In this document: positions 16,121-24,572 of the stretch, piece by piece
Numbering within the stretch: the first letter of the stretch is position 1
How the letters are laid out: every line of letters begins with the position of its first letter
Assembly: GCF_023015615.1 (NCBI RefSeq)
Contig: NZ_JALKAJ010000001.1
Span: forward strand, 124,001-188,000
From: Qipengyuania sp. S6317L1
GTDB lineage: Bacteria; Pseudomonadota; Alphaproteobacteria; Sphingomonadales; Sphingomonadaceae
Direction of reading: 5' to 3'
Length of the DNA stretch: 64,000 nt
Translations under genes and position numbers: made by a program
Notes under the pieces: model-generated
Database searches by the model: none
Told to the model about the DNA's origin: nothing
Seen by the model: only the letters and a program-made list of their open reading frames with translations

Positions 16121-17070
16121 GCACGCATCCGCTTCTTGAAGAAGAAGGCGCCGGCACCCCTGCTGCCGGATCGGAACCGACGCGCAGCGCGGAGGCGAAT
16201 TTGTCGCCGCCGACCAAGCTTTCGGGGCCTATCCCTTGGGTAATCGCTATTCTCATCGCGCTGGTCGTGATCGCGGCAGCCGGCGGGCTTTCGCTGCGCA
16301 ATCTGGCTGAAAATGCGCGAGCAGACCTTGCCGATGCGGTGACGGTGCAGATTATCGAGGCCGACCCGAACGAGCGCGATATTCAAGCCGAGGCTGCTTC
16401 GTCCGCTCTCAGCGCGCACCCGCTCGTCACATCGGTGCGCCAGGTGCCGCAAGACGAGCTTGAGGAGTTGCTCAAACCCTGGCTTGGCGAGGGGGCGGCT
16501 TCGGACAATGTGCCGATCCCGGCATTGATCGATGTCGAGTTGTCACGCCGCGCCTCGGCTGAGGAGCTGGCCGCGCTGCAATCGGTGCTGGATGGCGCGT
16601 TGGAACCGCTGGGCGGTGGCGCGCGGGTTGATGCGCAATCGCAATGGCTGCGCCCTGTTTACGATGCGCTCTCGGCGCTGCAATATCTGGCGCTTGCCCT
16701 CATCATCCTTGTTTCCATGGCCACGGCTGCTGCCGTCTGGCTCGCCTCGCGCAGCGCCTTTGCCAATCACCGCGAGACGGTCGAGATCATTCACCTTCTT
16801 GGCGGCACAGACGCGCAGGTCACCCGCGTGTTTGAACGTCCGGTTATCCGCGAGGCTGCCTTTGGTGCGTTCATCGGGCTGGTTATCGGGCTTGCTGCTG
16901 TGTGGCTTTTGGGCCGGCAATTCGCCTCGCTCGACAGCGGCATGGTCGGCGGCGGCGGGCTTGACCTGAGCGACTGGCTTATTATCGCAGCGATTCCCGT
17001 CGCAGGCGTTCTGCTCGCAGTCATCACCGGGCGTATAACGATTGGTCATGCACTAAAGTCTATGCTTTAG
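16117..17070 (+). CDS. ftsX: cell division protein FtsX
   Basis: The 317-residue protein begins with an acidic cytoplasmic tail of about 40 residues and has a first membrane helix (about 44-64), a periplasmic domain (about 65-180), then three further helices near 190-215, 245-270 and 285-310. This is the FtsX topology. The motif HRETVEIIHLLGGTDAQVTRVFE is characteristic of the cytoplasmic loop. FtsX is the membrane half of the FtsEX complex. The GTG start overlaps the ftsE stop, so the two are translated together. Confidence 0.92.
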   Translation: MSTHPLLEEEGAGTPAAGSEPTRSAEANLSPPTKLSGPIPWVIAILIALVVIAAAGGLSLRNLAENARADLADAVTVQIIEADPNERDIQAEAASSALSAHPLVTSVRQVPQDELEELLKPWLGEGAASDNVPIPALIDVELSRRASAEELAALQSVLDGALEPLGGGARVDAQSQWLRPVYDALSALQYLALALIILVSMATAAAVWLASRSAFANHRETVEIIHLLGGTDAQVTRVFERPVIREAAFGAFIGLVIGLAAVWLLGRQFASLDSGMVGGGGLDLSDWLIIAAIPVAGVLLAVITGRITIGHALKSML

Positions 17071-17092
17071 GCTGAGCCTCGAAACTGATTGT

Positions 17093-17629
17093 ATGAAAAC
17101 CTTTCGCTACCTTGTTGCCACCATCTTGCTCGTCTGGGCGTTGGGCTTTTTGTGGTTTGCCGCCGCGCTGCCCCAGCCTGCGGGCGGTGAGAAGACCGAC
17201 GCGGTGGTTGTGGCCACCGGAGGGCCGGGGCGCATTGCGCAGGGGCTCAGCGTGCTTGACGCGGGGCTGGCCCGGCAAATGCTGGTCACAGGGGTCGATC
17301 GCGAAGTCAGGCCGGGCGAATTTGCCGCCGAATTCGGGGTGAGCGAGGAGCGCATGGCGTGCTGCGTATCGCTGGGCTTTCAGGCGGTCGATACCCGCGG
17401 CAATGCGGCGGAAGCTGCCGACTGGGTGATGGCAAACGACATTGGTTCGGTTCGGCTGGTCACCACCGATTGGCATATGCGCCGCGCCGGTCGCGAGCTT
17501 GCGCGGCAATTGCCGGACGATGTGCGCATCGTGCGCGATGCCGTGCCCTCAACCCCCGACCTTGCAAGTCTCTTTCTTGAATACCATAAGCTTATTGCCA
17601 GCGATTTTGCAGGTGTATTCGGTTATTAA
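17093..17629 (+). CDS. YdcF-like (DUF218) protein
   Basis: The 178-residue protein has one N-terminal membrane anchor (about 7-26) and a DUF218/YdcF domain. The latter has TDAVVVATGGPGRIAQGLSVLDAG near 40-62, TRGNAAEAADWV near 102-113 and VTTDWHMRRA near 125-134, the conserved G..R...G, N..E and H.RR features. Related proteins such as SanA and ElyC act in envelope integrity, but the biochemical reaction is not established. It lies between ftsX and plsC with short gaps, so it is probably in one operon. Confidence 0.85.
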   Translation: MKTFRYLVATILLVWALGFLWFAAALPQPAGGEKTDAVVVATGGPGRIAQGLSVLDAGLARQMLVTGVDREVRPGEFAAEFGVSEERMACCVSLGFQAVDTRGNAAEAADWVMANDIGSVRLVTTDWHMRRAGRELARQLPDDVRIVRDAVPSTPDLASLFLEYHKLIASDFAGVFGY

Positions 17630-17637
17630 GGCCCCTC

Positions 17638-18357
17638 TTGGCTCTACTTCGCAACCTTTTGTTTTACCCGATCTTTTACGGGGTTAGCGCGCTTTTGGTG
17701 ATCGCATCGGTGCTGGCTGTGCCAATCGGGCGCGCGGCTTTGGTCAGGGTCGTTGCGCGCTGGGGGGACTGGCATCACTGGTGCGTTCAGAACCTGCTCG
17801 GTATCAAAATCGCTCAAGAGGGCGAAATTCCGGACGAACCGGTGTTGATTGCGGTGAAGCACGAGAGCTTCTTCGAAGCGATTGATATGCCGCGCCTTTT
17901 CAGTTTTCCGACCGTTTTTGCCAAGCGCGAACTTTTCTGGATCCCCGGATGGGGGTTTTCGGCCAGGGTGTATGGCCTTGTGCCGGTTGCGCGCGAGGGC
18001 GGGGCAAAGTCGCTCAGGCAGATGATCGCAACCGCCAAATTGCGCATCAAAGAAGGGCGCCCGCTGGTCATCTTCCCCGAAGGGACGCGCGTACCCCACG
18101 GCAAGGAACCACCGCTGCAATCGGGCTTTGCGGGCATTTACAAGCTGCTCGGCCTGCCTGTGGTCCCGGTCGCGGTGAACAGCGGACCGTATTATCACCG
18201 CATCATCAAACAGCCGGGCACGATCACTTACCGTGTTGGCGAGACAATCCCCACAGGGCTTTCGCGCCAAGAGGTCGAGGCCCGCGTGCACCGGTCGATC
18301 AATGCGCTGAACACCGGCGAGGACGTTGCAACCAACGGGACGCCAGCAAGAGCCTAG
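17638..18357 (+). CDS. plsC: 1-acyl-sn-glycerol-3-phosphate acyltransferase PlsC
   Basis: The 239-residue protein has an N-terminal membrane segment and the acyltransferase motifs: HESFFE near residue 74 (an H-x4-E variant of HX4D, also seen in other proteobacterial PlsC proteins), VPVAREGG near 119 and the FPEGTR motif near 145. It transfers an acyl group to lysophosphatidic acid to make phosphatidic acid at the inner membrane. The start is a TTG at 17638, 8 nt after the preceding stop. The stop shares CTAG with the convergent tyrA gene. Confidence 0.92.
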   Translation: MALLRNLLFYPIFYGVSALLVIASVLAVPIGRAALVRVVARWGDWHHWCVQNLLGIKIAQEGEIPDEPVLIAVKHESFFEAIDMPRLFSFPTVFAKRELFWIPGWGFSARVYGLVPVAREGGAKSLRQMIATAKLRIKEGRPLVIFPEGTRVPHGKEPPLQSGFAGIYKLLGLPVVPVAVNSGPYYHRIIKQPGTITYRVGETIPTGLSRQEVEARVHRSINALNTGEDVATNGTPARA

Positions 18358-19262
18358 TTATGGTCCTTTCGCCCGAAGTCGGGGCGTTCATCATCCTGAC
18401 CTTGCTCAATCACCTCGCGCCGGATTCTGCGGGTGCGGCTGAACAGGTCGTGCAATTTGTCGCCATCGCCCGAACGGATCGCGCGTTGGAGAGATGACAG
18501 GTCCTCGCTGAAGCGGCCCAGCACTTCGAGGACGGCTTCCTTGTTATTCAGGAACACATCGCGCCACATGACCGGATCGGATGCGGCAATGCGGGTGAAA
18601 TCGCGAAAGCCACCGGCAGAGTATTTGATGACTTCCGAGCGGGTGACCTCTTCCAGATCGCTCGCCGTGCCGACAATCGTATAGGCGATAAGGTGCGGGA
18701 TGTGGCTGGTCACGGCGAGCACGACATCGTGGTGCTTTGCATCCATGATCTCGATCTTCGCACCTAGCTTCGTCCAGTATTCGGACAAGGTTTTGACCGC
18801 CTCCTCATCCGCGTCTTCTGGCGGGGTGAGGATGCACCAGCGATTGGTGAAAAGCGAAGCGAACCCTGCCTCCGGTCCGCTCTGCTCCGTCCCTGCAACA
18901 GGGTGCGCGGGGATCACCGTGTGTCCGGGAAGCGTGCGCGAAAGGGCCTTGCCGACGCTTTCCTTGGATGAACCAACGTCAGAGACGATTGCGCCTTGTT
19001 TAAGGTGCGGTGCAAGCTCGCTCGCGGCGGCTTCCATCGCGCCCACGGGCACGCACAGGATCACCAGATCGGCATCGTTCACCGCGGCATCAATGGTGTC
19101 GCACACCTCGCCAACGATCCCGCGAGCTGCGGCTTTTTCGCGCACCTGCGGATCGCGGTCATAACCCCTTGTAGCGATACCGGGGGCATGCTCCATCGTG
19201 GCAAGCCCGACCGAACCGCCAAGAAGGCCAAGCCCGATGATGGCGACAGTTTCAATCGTCAC
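18354..19262 (-). CDS. tyrA: prephenate/arogenate dehydrogenase (TyrA family)
   Basis: The 302-residue protein starts with a dinucleotide-binding GLGLLGGS motif, then [15 protein letters not shown], and the conserved [11 protein letters not shown] and SHIPHLIAY segments that carry the catalytic His residues. It oxidatively decarboxylates prephenate or arogenate toward tyrosine. No fused chorismate mutase or ACT domain is visible, so feedback control by an ACT domain is unlikely. The start overlaps the stop of hisC by 4 nt. A TyrA-HisC pair is common because the aminotransferase can also act on aromatic substrates. Confidence 0.94.
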   Translation of the reverse strand: MTIETVAIIGLGLLGGSVGLATMEHAPGIATRGYDRDPQVREKAAARGIVGEVCDTIDAAVNDADLVILCVPVGAMEAAASELAPHLKQGAIVSDVGSSKESVGKALSRTLPGHTVIPAHPVAGTEQSGPEAGFASLFTNRWCILTPPEDADEEAVKTLSEYWTKLGAKIEIMDAKHHDVVLAVTSHIPHLIAYTIVGTASDLEEVTRSEVIKYSAGGFRDFTRIAASDPVMWRDVFLNNKEAVLEVLGRFSEDLSSLQRAIRSGDGDKLHDLFSRTRRIRREVIEQGQDDERPDFGRKDHN

Positions 19263-20371
19263 GACGCTTCCCCGCAGAGTGTGCGAAGGCAGGCGGCAAC
19301 GCGCTCCATATCTTCTGATTTACCGATAGTGATGCGCAGCGCATCGGGTAGCCCCTGCGAGGGCAAATGCCGCACCGCAAAGCCAGCCCGGGCAAGAGCA
19401 TCGAGCGCCGCTTTCGCACTCACATCACCGTCAAAATGCACGAGGACGAAGTTTGCCTCGCTCGGCGTTGCCCGAAGGCCATGATTGCCAAGGCTCTCGA
19501 TCACCTCGACGAATTTTCCGCGCTCGGCGGTGTTGTGCTCCCGGCTGGAAGTCACGAAATCCTGATCGCCCACCGCTGCGAGCGCAGCCCTCTGACCGCT
19601 GGTGGTCACGTTGAAGGGTCCGCGAATGCGGTTCAGCGCATCAATCAGATGCGGTGCGCCGGTGGCCCATCCGATACGCTCGGCGGCAAGGCCATAAATT
19701 TTGGAAAAGGTGCGCGTGACGAGCACATTTTCATGAGCGGCTGCAAGCTCAAAGCCGACCCTTTGGTATTCGGGCGCGAGATATTCGCCATATGCTTCAT
19801 CGAGAACGAACAGCACGTCATCCGGCAGGCCAGCGTGCAACCGGCGAACCTCTTGCGGCGAAAGCCATGTGCCGGTCGGATTATTGGGGTTGGCAAGAAA
19901 GACGACCCGTGTGGCGTTGGTGACGGCGGCAAGCATCGCGTCGACATCGGCGGCCAGATTTCTGGAATCGACCTCGACCGGCTCGGCGCCGCAACGCCTT
20001 GCTGCAATATCGTAAACCGCGAAGGAATGGCATGAGAACAGCACCTCATCGCCTGCGCCTGCGAAAGCCTGAACCGCGAGATTGAGAAGCTCGTCTGACC
20101 CTGTCCCGCACACGATGCGCGCAGGATCCAGCCCGTGCAGCGCGCCAAGCGCATCTCGCAAATCTTTGGAATCGGGATCAGGATAGGGCGCAGCACCGCT
20201 GGCAAAGCCGCGCGGGGCCTCAAGCTGTTCAAGCGCAGCAAGAGAGGAACCGAGCGGGTTCTCATTTGCCGACAGCTTGGTCAGCGGGCGGCCATCAGAG
20301 CCGCTGGACTTGCCCGGCACATAGGCGTGGATGCCCATGATATAGGGTTTTGGAGAAGGGCGCGAATTCAT
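19259..20371 (-). CDS. hisC: histidinol-phosphate aminotransferase (HisC family)
   Basis: The protein is about 370 residues and belongs to class I/II PLP aminotransferases: [10 protein letters not shown] near the N-terminus, [19 protein letters not shown], and the PLP lysine in [18 protein letters not shown] take the ATG at 20371, giving [14 protein letters not shown]. The HisC/aromatic aminotransferase branch is clear. Because it is coupled to tyrA, it may serve tyrosine or phenylalanine synthesis rather than, or as well as, histidine. It is divergent from metX with about 100 bp between. Confidence 0.9.
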   Translation of the reverse strand: MNSRPSPKPYIMGIHAYVPGKSSGSDGRPLTKLSANENPLGSSLAALEQLEAPRGFASGAAPYPDPDSKDLRDALGALHGLDPARIVCGTGSDELLNLAVQAFAGAGDEVLFSCHSFAVYDIAARRCGAEPVEVDSRNLAADVDAMLAAVTNATRVVFLANPNNPTGTWLSPQEVRRLHAGLPDDVLFVLDEAYGEYLAPEYQRVGFELAAAHENVLVTRTFSKIYGLAAERIGWATGAPHLIDALNRIRGPFNVTTSGQRAALAAVGDQDFVTSSREHNTAERGKFVEVIESLGNHGLRATPSEANFVLVHFDGDVSAKAALDALARAGFAVRHLPSQGLPDALRITIGKSEDMERVAACLRTLCGEAS

Positions 20372-20473
20372 AGCGCTGCGGGCGATAAACGCTTGGCGCG
20401 ATGAATAACACCCCAATTGACATGTAAGAGCCGCTTCCCCAAGTCACTCCTCCAGCAACCAGGTCCGACGAGC

Positions 20474-21580
20474 ATGATATCCGCCTCAAAAACCTATGCG
20501 ATTTCGCAAAGTTTGCCGCTTGATAGCGGGCAGGTGCTCGATGGCGCCCGGATCGCTTATGAGACCTATGGCGAGCTCAATGAAGACAGGTCCAATGCGA
20601 TTCTGATCTGTCATGCGCTGACCGGCGATCAATATGTCGCAAGCACGCACCCCATCACGGGCAAACCCGGCTGGTGGGAGCGCATGGTGGGGCCGGGCAA
20701 ACCCATCGACACTGACCGGTTTCACGTGATTTGCGCCAATGTCATCGGGTCATGCCTTGGCTCGACCGGCCCGGCATCGATTGCGCCCGATGGCAAACCT
20801 TATGCCATGCGTTTCCCCGTCATCACCATTCGCGACATGGTGAGGGGGCTCGTGGCGCTGCTTGACGGGCTGGAGATCGAGACGCTTCACGCGGTCGTCG
20901 GCGGTTCGATGGGCGGGATGCAGACCTTGAGCCTTGCCGCCAATTGGCCCGAGCGGGCAAGCCGCGTGTTGGTGCTCGCCTCCACCGCGAGACATTCCGC
21001 GCAGAACATCGCCTTTCACGAACTTGGCCGCCAGGCGATCATGGCCGATCCCAATTGGTGCGATGGCGATTATTACGGTGGAGATGCAAAGCCTGACAAC
21101 GGCCTCGCCGTGGCGCGAATGGCGGCGCATATTACCTATCTTTCCGAAGAAGGGTTGACCGAGAAGTTCGGGCGACGCTTGCAGGATCGCCCAGACGGAA
21201 CGAAGGGGGCCAAGAGCTTTGGTTTCGAGGCCGATTTCCAGATCGAAAGCTACCTTCGCTATCAGGGCAGCGGCTTTACGCAGCGCTTTGATGCCAATTC
21301 CTATCTCTATATCACGCGGGCGATGGACTATTTCGATCTCGCCGAAGAACACGGCGGGAAACTCGCCAATGCCTTTGCACGTTCGACCGCGCGTTTTTGC
21401 CTCGTGAGCTTTGACAGCGACTGGCTCTACCCCACTTCCGAAAGCCGCCATGTGGTGCACGCACTCAATGCGACGAGCGCCAAGGTGAGCTTCGTCGAAC
21501 TTTCCGCAAACGCCGGGCATGACAGTTTCCTGTTGCCCCACGACCAGTTGGACCGCGTGGTGCGGGGGTTTGTCGAATGA
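20474..21580 (+). CDS. metX: homoserine O-acetyltransferase MetX
   Basis: The 368-residue alpha/beta-hydrolase-type enzyme has the MetX features: [25 protein letters not shown], the nucleophile elbow GGSMGGMQ, and the late SDWLYP and NAGHDSFLL segments carrying the catalytic Asp and His. It activates homoserine with acetyl-CoA as the first committed step of methionine synthesis. Some MetX-family enzymes use succinyl-CoA, and sequence alone does not settle this. The ATG at 20474 is chosen over 20417. metW overlaps by 4 nt. I looked upstream for a SAM riboswitch but saw no clear match. Confidence 0.93.
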   Translation: MISASKTYAISQSLPLDSGQVLDGARIAYETYGELNEDRSNAILICHALTGDQYVASTHPITGKPGWWERMVGPGKPIDTDRFHVICANVIGSCLGSTGPASIAPDGKPYAMRFPVITIRDMVRGLVALLDGLEIETLHAVVGGSMGGMQTLSLAANWPERASRVLVLASTARHSAQNIAFHELGRQAIMADPNWCDGDYYGGDAKPDNGLAVARMAAHITYLSEEGLTEKFGRRLQDRPDGTKGAKSFGFEADFQIESYLRYQGSGFTQRFDANSYLYITRAMDYFDLAEEHGGKLANAFARSTARFCLVSFDSDWLYPTSESRHVVHALNATSAKVSFVELSANAGHDSFLLPHDQLDRVVRGFVE

Positions 21581-22212
21581 GCGCGCCGCAATCCACCTTG
21601 CGCTTTGACCTTGATGCGATTGCCCGAAGAATCGGGGGGCAGATCGACAAGGCAAACGGACCATCGCGCGTGCTCGACATAGGGTGCGGCGACGGCGCGC
21701 TGATGGCGGCTTTGGCGAGCGATTATGGCGCAGATGTGCGCGGGGTCGAGCTTGATCCGGCGAAGGTCGAACGGGCGGTTTCAAAAGGGCTTTCGGTGAT
21801 CCAGGGCGATGCCAACACCGACCTTGCCAACTATCCCGATCGCAGTTTCAATTTCGCGGTTCTTGCCCGCACGCTTCAAACCACCAACCGGCCCGACCAG
21901 GTGCTCGAAGAGCTTTTGCGGGTGGCCGATGTGGCCTTTGTCAGCTTCCCCAATTTCGCCCACTGGCGCACGCGCGCCGCACTTATGTTTGGCGGGCGGA
22001 TGCCGGTTACCAATGCTATCCCTATAAGCTGGTATGAAACCGAGAATATCCACCACGTAACGGTGGAAGATTTCCGCACGCTTGCTGCTGCCAAGGGCGC
22101 AAAGATCACGCGGGAATGGAATTTCGCAAATGAGCGCGCCATTAGCCCGCTAGGAGCCAACTGGCGCGCCGAATTTGCCTTGTTTGAGCTTCGTTTGTCG
22201 CAGTCCCGCTAG
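21577..22212 (+). CDS. metW: methionine biosynthesis protein MetW
   Basis: The 211-residue methyltransferase-fold protein has the SAM-site-like [12 protein letters not shown] motif and the MetW segments [41 protein letters not shown] and [18 protein letters not shown]. MetW is a partner of MetX in alphaproteobacteria and stimulates or is required for its acetyltransferase activity. Its start overlaps the metX stop (ATGA), so the two are translated in step. Confidence 0.94.
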   Translation: MSAPQSTLRFDLDAIARRIGGQIDKANGPSRVLDIGCGDGALMAALASDYGADVRGVELDPAKVERAVSKGLSVIQGDANTDLANYPDRSFNFAVLARTLQTTNRPDQVLEELLRVADVAFVSFPNFAHWRTRAALMFGGRMPVTNAIPISWYETENIHHVTVEDFRTLAAAKGAKITREWNFANERAISPLGANWRAEFALFELRLSQSR

Positions 22213-22308
22213 CGCGAGACGCAGCCGCCAACCACCTCTCCGCCACCCACCAATAATATCATCAGGATATGGTGGCCGGGCGGGGAGGCGGGCGGCGACT
22301 GCCCTCAA

Positions 22309-22701
22309 TCAAGAAGGCCGGTGGATGCCGCAGATTTTGTGGCCGTCGGGATCAAGGAAATAGCACAGATACATCGGGCCCATGCTGCCTTCGCGAAGAC
22401 CGGGAGGGTCTTCGCAAGTTGTGCCGCCATTGGCCACGCCCGCATCGTGGAAAGCCTGAATTTGCTCCGGTGAATCGCACACGAAGCCGAGGGTAAAACC
22501 ATTGGACGGTTCAGCCGGCTTTCCGTTGATCGGCTCCGAAACCGAGAAGGTCGATCCATTGTGCATATAGAACAGGCGCGTTTGGCCGGTGTCATTGACG
22601 TGCTCCATCGGCTCGCCTGCACCCAGCACGCCAAGCGTTGCACTGTAGAATTTCTTCGATTTCTCGATGTCGTTAGACCCGATCATCACGTGATTGAGCA
22701 T
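22309..22701 (-). CDS. VOC family protein (glyoxalase/dioxygenase-like)
   Basis: The 130-residue protein has the vicinal-oxygen-chelate fold: HVMIGSNDIEKSKKFYSATLGVLGA at the start and YLCYFLDPDGHKICGIHRP at the end. The latter is the metal-binding Glu/His region of this superfamily in many members. The ATG at 22701 has GGAGAG six bases upstream. The open frame continues to 22836 without support. The substrate is unknown. It ends about 95 bp from metW in a convergent arrangement. Confidence 0.85.
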   Translation of the reverse strand: MLNHVMIGSNDIEKSKKFYSATLGVLGAGEPMEHVNDTGQTRLFYMHNGSTFSVSEPINGKPAEPSNGFTLGFVCDSPEQIQAFHDAGVANGGTTCEDPPGLREGSMGPMYLCYFLDPDGHKICGIHRPS

Positions 22702-22825
22702 TCCATTCTCTCCTCTTGAAGGGTTTGACCGGGCTTGGCGTAAGGCGGGGGAGGCAATGGGGCAAGGCGAAATTCCTGCACATTGTCGTCGCAGGTTCAC
22801 GCACGGGTCGCTATGGCGTTTGTCC

Positions 22826-23224
22826 ATGAACATCACCCTCCTTTCATCGCTCGCGCTGCCCCTCGCACTTCAGGCTGCTGCGCCGGAAAAGCCTGCCACT
22901 TTCGACGATCTCGCTATCGAAGAAGCCACGGCCCCGCGCTGTGGTGTCGCCTTTGCGATTGCGCAAGGCTGGCAGGAAGCGGGCGATGCGCGCGGGCAAA
23001 CCCTCCCTGAGCTCAAAAGCACCGATGCACGCGAGTTTTTCCTGACTGCCATGGTGCGCCTGATCGACCGATACAGCCTCGAACGCGGCGATGTGGTGGC
23101 CCTTGTCCAATCTGAAACCGCGCGCCACAGGGCCAATGATTATGCCGATGTGGGCGCAATGATGCCCGCCTGCCTGGTGTTGCTTGACGCCTTCAAACCA
23201 GACGCCGCATCGCAGGGCGGGTGA
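22826..23224 (+). CDS. exported hypothetical protein
   Basis: The 132-residue protein has a signal peptide, MNITLLSSLALPLALQAAA, so it is probably periplasmic. The mature part begins with EKPATFDDLAIEEATAPRCGVAFAIAQGW and includes a helical middle with FFLTAMVRLIDRYSLERGDVVAL. Two Cys residues, at about 42 and 117, could form a disulfide. I recognise no domain. The ATG at 22826 fits the export signal; the frame is open further upstream. It is divergent from the VOC gene. Confidence 0.65.
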   Translation: MNITLLSSLALPLALQAAAPEKPATFDDLAIEEATAPRCGVAFAIAQGWQEAGDARGQTLPELKSTDAREFFLTAMVRLIDRYSLERGDVVALVQSETARHRANDYADVGAMMPACLVLLDAFKPDAASQGG

Positions 23225-23291
23225 TAGCGGGGCGAATGCGCATGCGCCCTAGTGGATTCGCTTGCGAACTTGCGGCATAACGCTTCTCGCA

Positions 23292-23963
23292 ATGTGGCAA
23301 CTCTATCAATTTCCGCTGTGTCCGTTTTCGCGCAAGATCCGTCTGCTTATGGCGGAGAAGGGCGTTGGCTATGATCTTGTGCGCGAGGATCCTTGGGCTC
23401 CGTCCGATATGTTCCACAATTTGAATGCGGCGGGCGCGACCCCGGTTGTGGTTGATGAGGAAAAAGGCATCACCCTTGCCGATAGCCGCGCCATCGCCGA
23501 ATATTTTGAAGAGACGGTTGATGCCTCGCCCATGATCAACGGGACGGCGGCAAACCGCGCGGAGATACGGCGGCTTGTCGCTTTGTTCGATGAGAATTTT
23601 TACAATGATGTCACCGCGCCCTTGCTGCTGGAACGGATGAAAAAGCGCCTCATCTACAAACAGCCCCCCGACAGCCGCGCCCTGCGCGAGGCGATGAAGA
23701 ACGCGCACGGCCACCTCGACTATATGGACTGGCTGATCGACAATCGCCCGTGGCTGGCAGGGTCCACCATGAGCCTTGCCGACCTCGCAGCCGCAGCGCA
23801 GATCAGCGTTGCCGATTATCTGGGCGGGATCGACTGGAAAGGGCATGAGCAGACGCGCGGCTGGTATTCGGTGTTTAAAAGCCGCCCCAGCTTCCGCCCG
23901 CTGCTTTCCGAACGCATGGATGTGATAAAGCCGCCTGCCCACTATGCGTTGGTGGATGGGTAA
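23292..23963 (+). CDS. glutathione S-transferase family protein
   Basis: The 223-residue protein has a thioredoxin-like N-terminal domain: MWQLYQFPLCPFSRKIRLLMAEK, with C-P-F-S at the usual active-site place, and TPVVVDEEKGITLADSRAIAEYFEE with the cis-Pro and glutathione-binding Asp-Ser. A helical C-terminal domain (about 90-215) follows. The family conjugates or reduces substrates using glutathione. The specific substrate is unknown. The ATG at 23292 is preferred because the protein then begins at the usual first beta strand. Confidence 0.9.
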   Translation: MWQLYQFPLCPFSRKIRLLMAEKGVGYDLVREDPWAPSDMFHNLNAAGATPVVVDEEKGITLADSRAIAEYFEETVDASPMINGTAANRAEIRRLVALFDENFYNDVTAPLLLERMKKRLIYKQPPDSRALREAMKNAHGHLDYMDWLIDNRPWLAGSTMSLADLAAAAQISVADYLGGIDWKGHEQTRGWYSVFKSRPSFRPLLSERMDVIKPPAHYALVDG

Positions 23964-24023
23964 AGGTCCCTTGCACCCTGGGCATCTCGTCCCGATATGA
24001 TCCTCACCAGACAAGAGGCCCCC

Positions 24024-24431
24024 ATGACCGACGATCCAAAGACCATCACCGAAGACGAATGGCGCGAGCGCCTGAATGCAGAGCAATTCCATATCCTGCG
24101 CGAAGCGGGAACCGAGCGCGCTTTCACCGGCAAATATGACAAGTTCTACGAGAACGGCGAATATATGTGCGCTGCGTGCGGCACGCGGCTGTTTATCTCG
24201 GCGGCCAAATACAATTCCGGCTGCGGCTGGCCCGCCTTTACCAAGCCTGCCGACGAAGAGGTGATCGACGAACACCGCGATGTCTCATTTGGCATGATCC
24301 GCACCGAAGTGCGCTGCGGCAATTGCAACAGCCATTTGGGCCATGTCTTCCCCGACGGACCGCCCGAAGAAGGTGGGCTTCGCTACTGTATCAATTCGGC
24401 CGCGCTCGAATTTGCGCCGGAAAACGACTGA
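24024..24431 (+). CDS. msrB: peptide-methionine (R)-S-oxide reductase MsrB
   Basis: The 135-residue protein carries two zinc-binding CxxC motifs (CAACGTRLF and CGNCNSHLGHVF) and the catalytic Cys in GLRYCINSAALEF. It reduces the R-epimer of methionine sulfoxide in proteins. The ATG at 24024 has AAGAGG seven bases upstream, better than the in-frame ATG at 23997. There is no signal peptide, so it is cytoplasmic. The S-epimer enzyme MsrA is also in the window (38310-38867), but not adjacent. Confidence 0.95.
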   Translation: MTDDPKTITEDEWRERLNAEQFHILREAGTERAFTGKYDKFYENGEYMCAACGTRLFISAAKYNSGCGWPAFTKPADEEVIDEHRDVSFGMIRTEVRCGNCNSHLGHVFPDGPPEEGGLRYCINSAALEFAPEND

Positions 24432-24512
24432 GCGCGCACAAATTGGCGCATAATCCGGCGCAAATGAATGGCTCAGTCTGTCCTTGGCGTTCACCCCCCG
24501 TTACAGTTTGCC

Positions 24513-24541
24513 TTGACATATTGTGTCGGAAATTGGGCGGA
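24513..24541 (+). promoter_or_regulatory. candidate -35 element upstream of the class A PBP gene
   Basis: A perfect TTGACA at 24513-24518 lies 55 bp before the start codon of the penicillin-binding protein. The -10 position 17 nt later (GGCGGA) is poor, so this is a weak promoter call. Confidence 0.2.
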
Positions 24542-24572
24542 CGCCCTTGCGCAAAAGGTTTGATCGAGTTGA

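Noticed and set aside
20372..20473. Possible SAM riboswitch before metX
   Set aside because: The 102-bp interval did not show the conserved core or pseudoknot pairing of SAM-II or SAM/SAH classes that I know.
22247..22275. CCACCA/TGGTGG inverted repeat between metW and the VOC gene as a terminator
   Set aside because: Only 6 bp of stem with a 17-nt loop and no T-tract.
23193..24275. 360-codon minus-strand open frame opposite the GST and msrB genes
   Set aside because: Antisense to two genes with unmistakable motifs and without any domain of its own.
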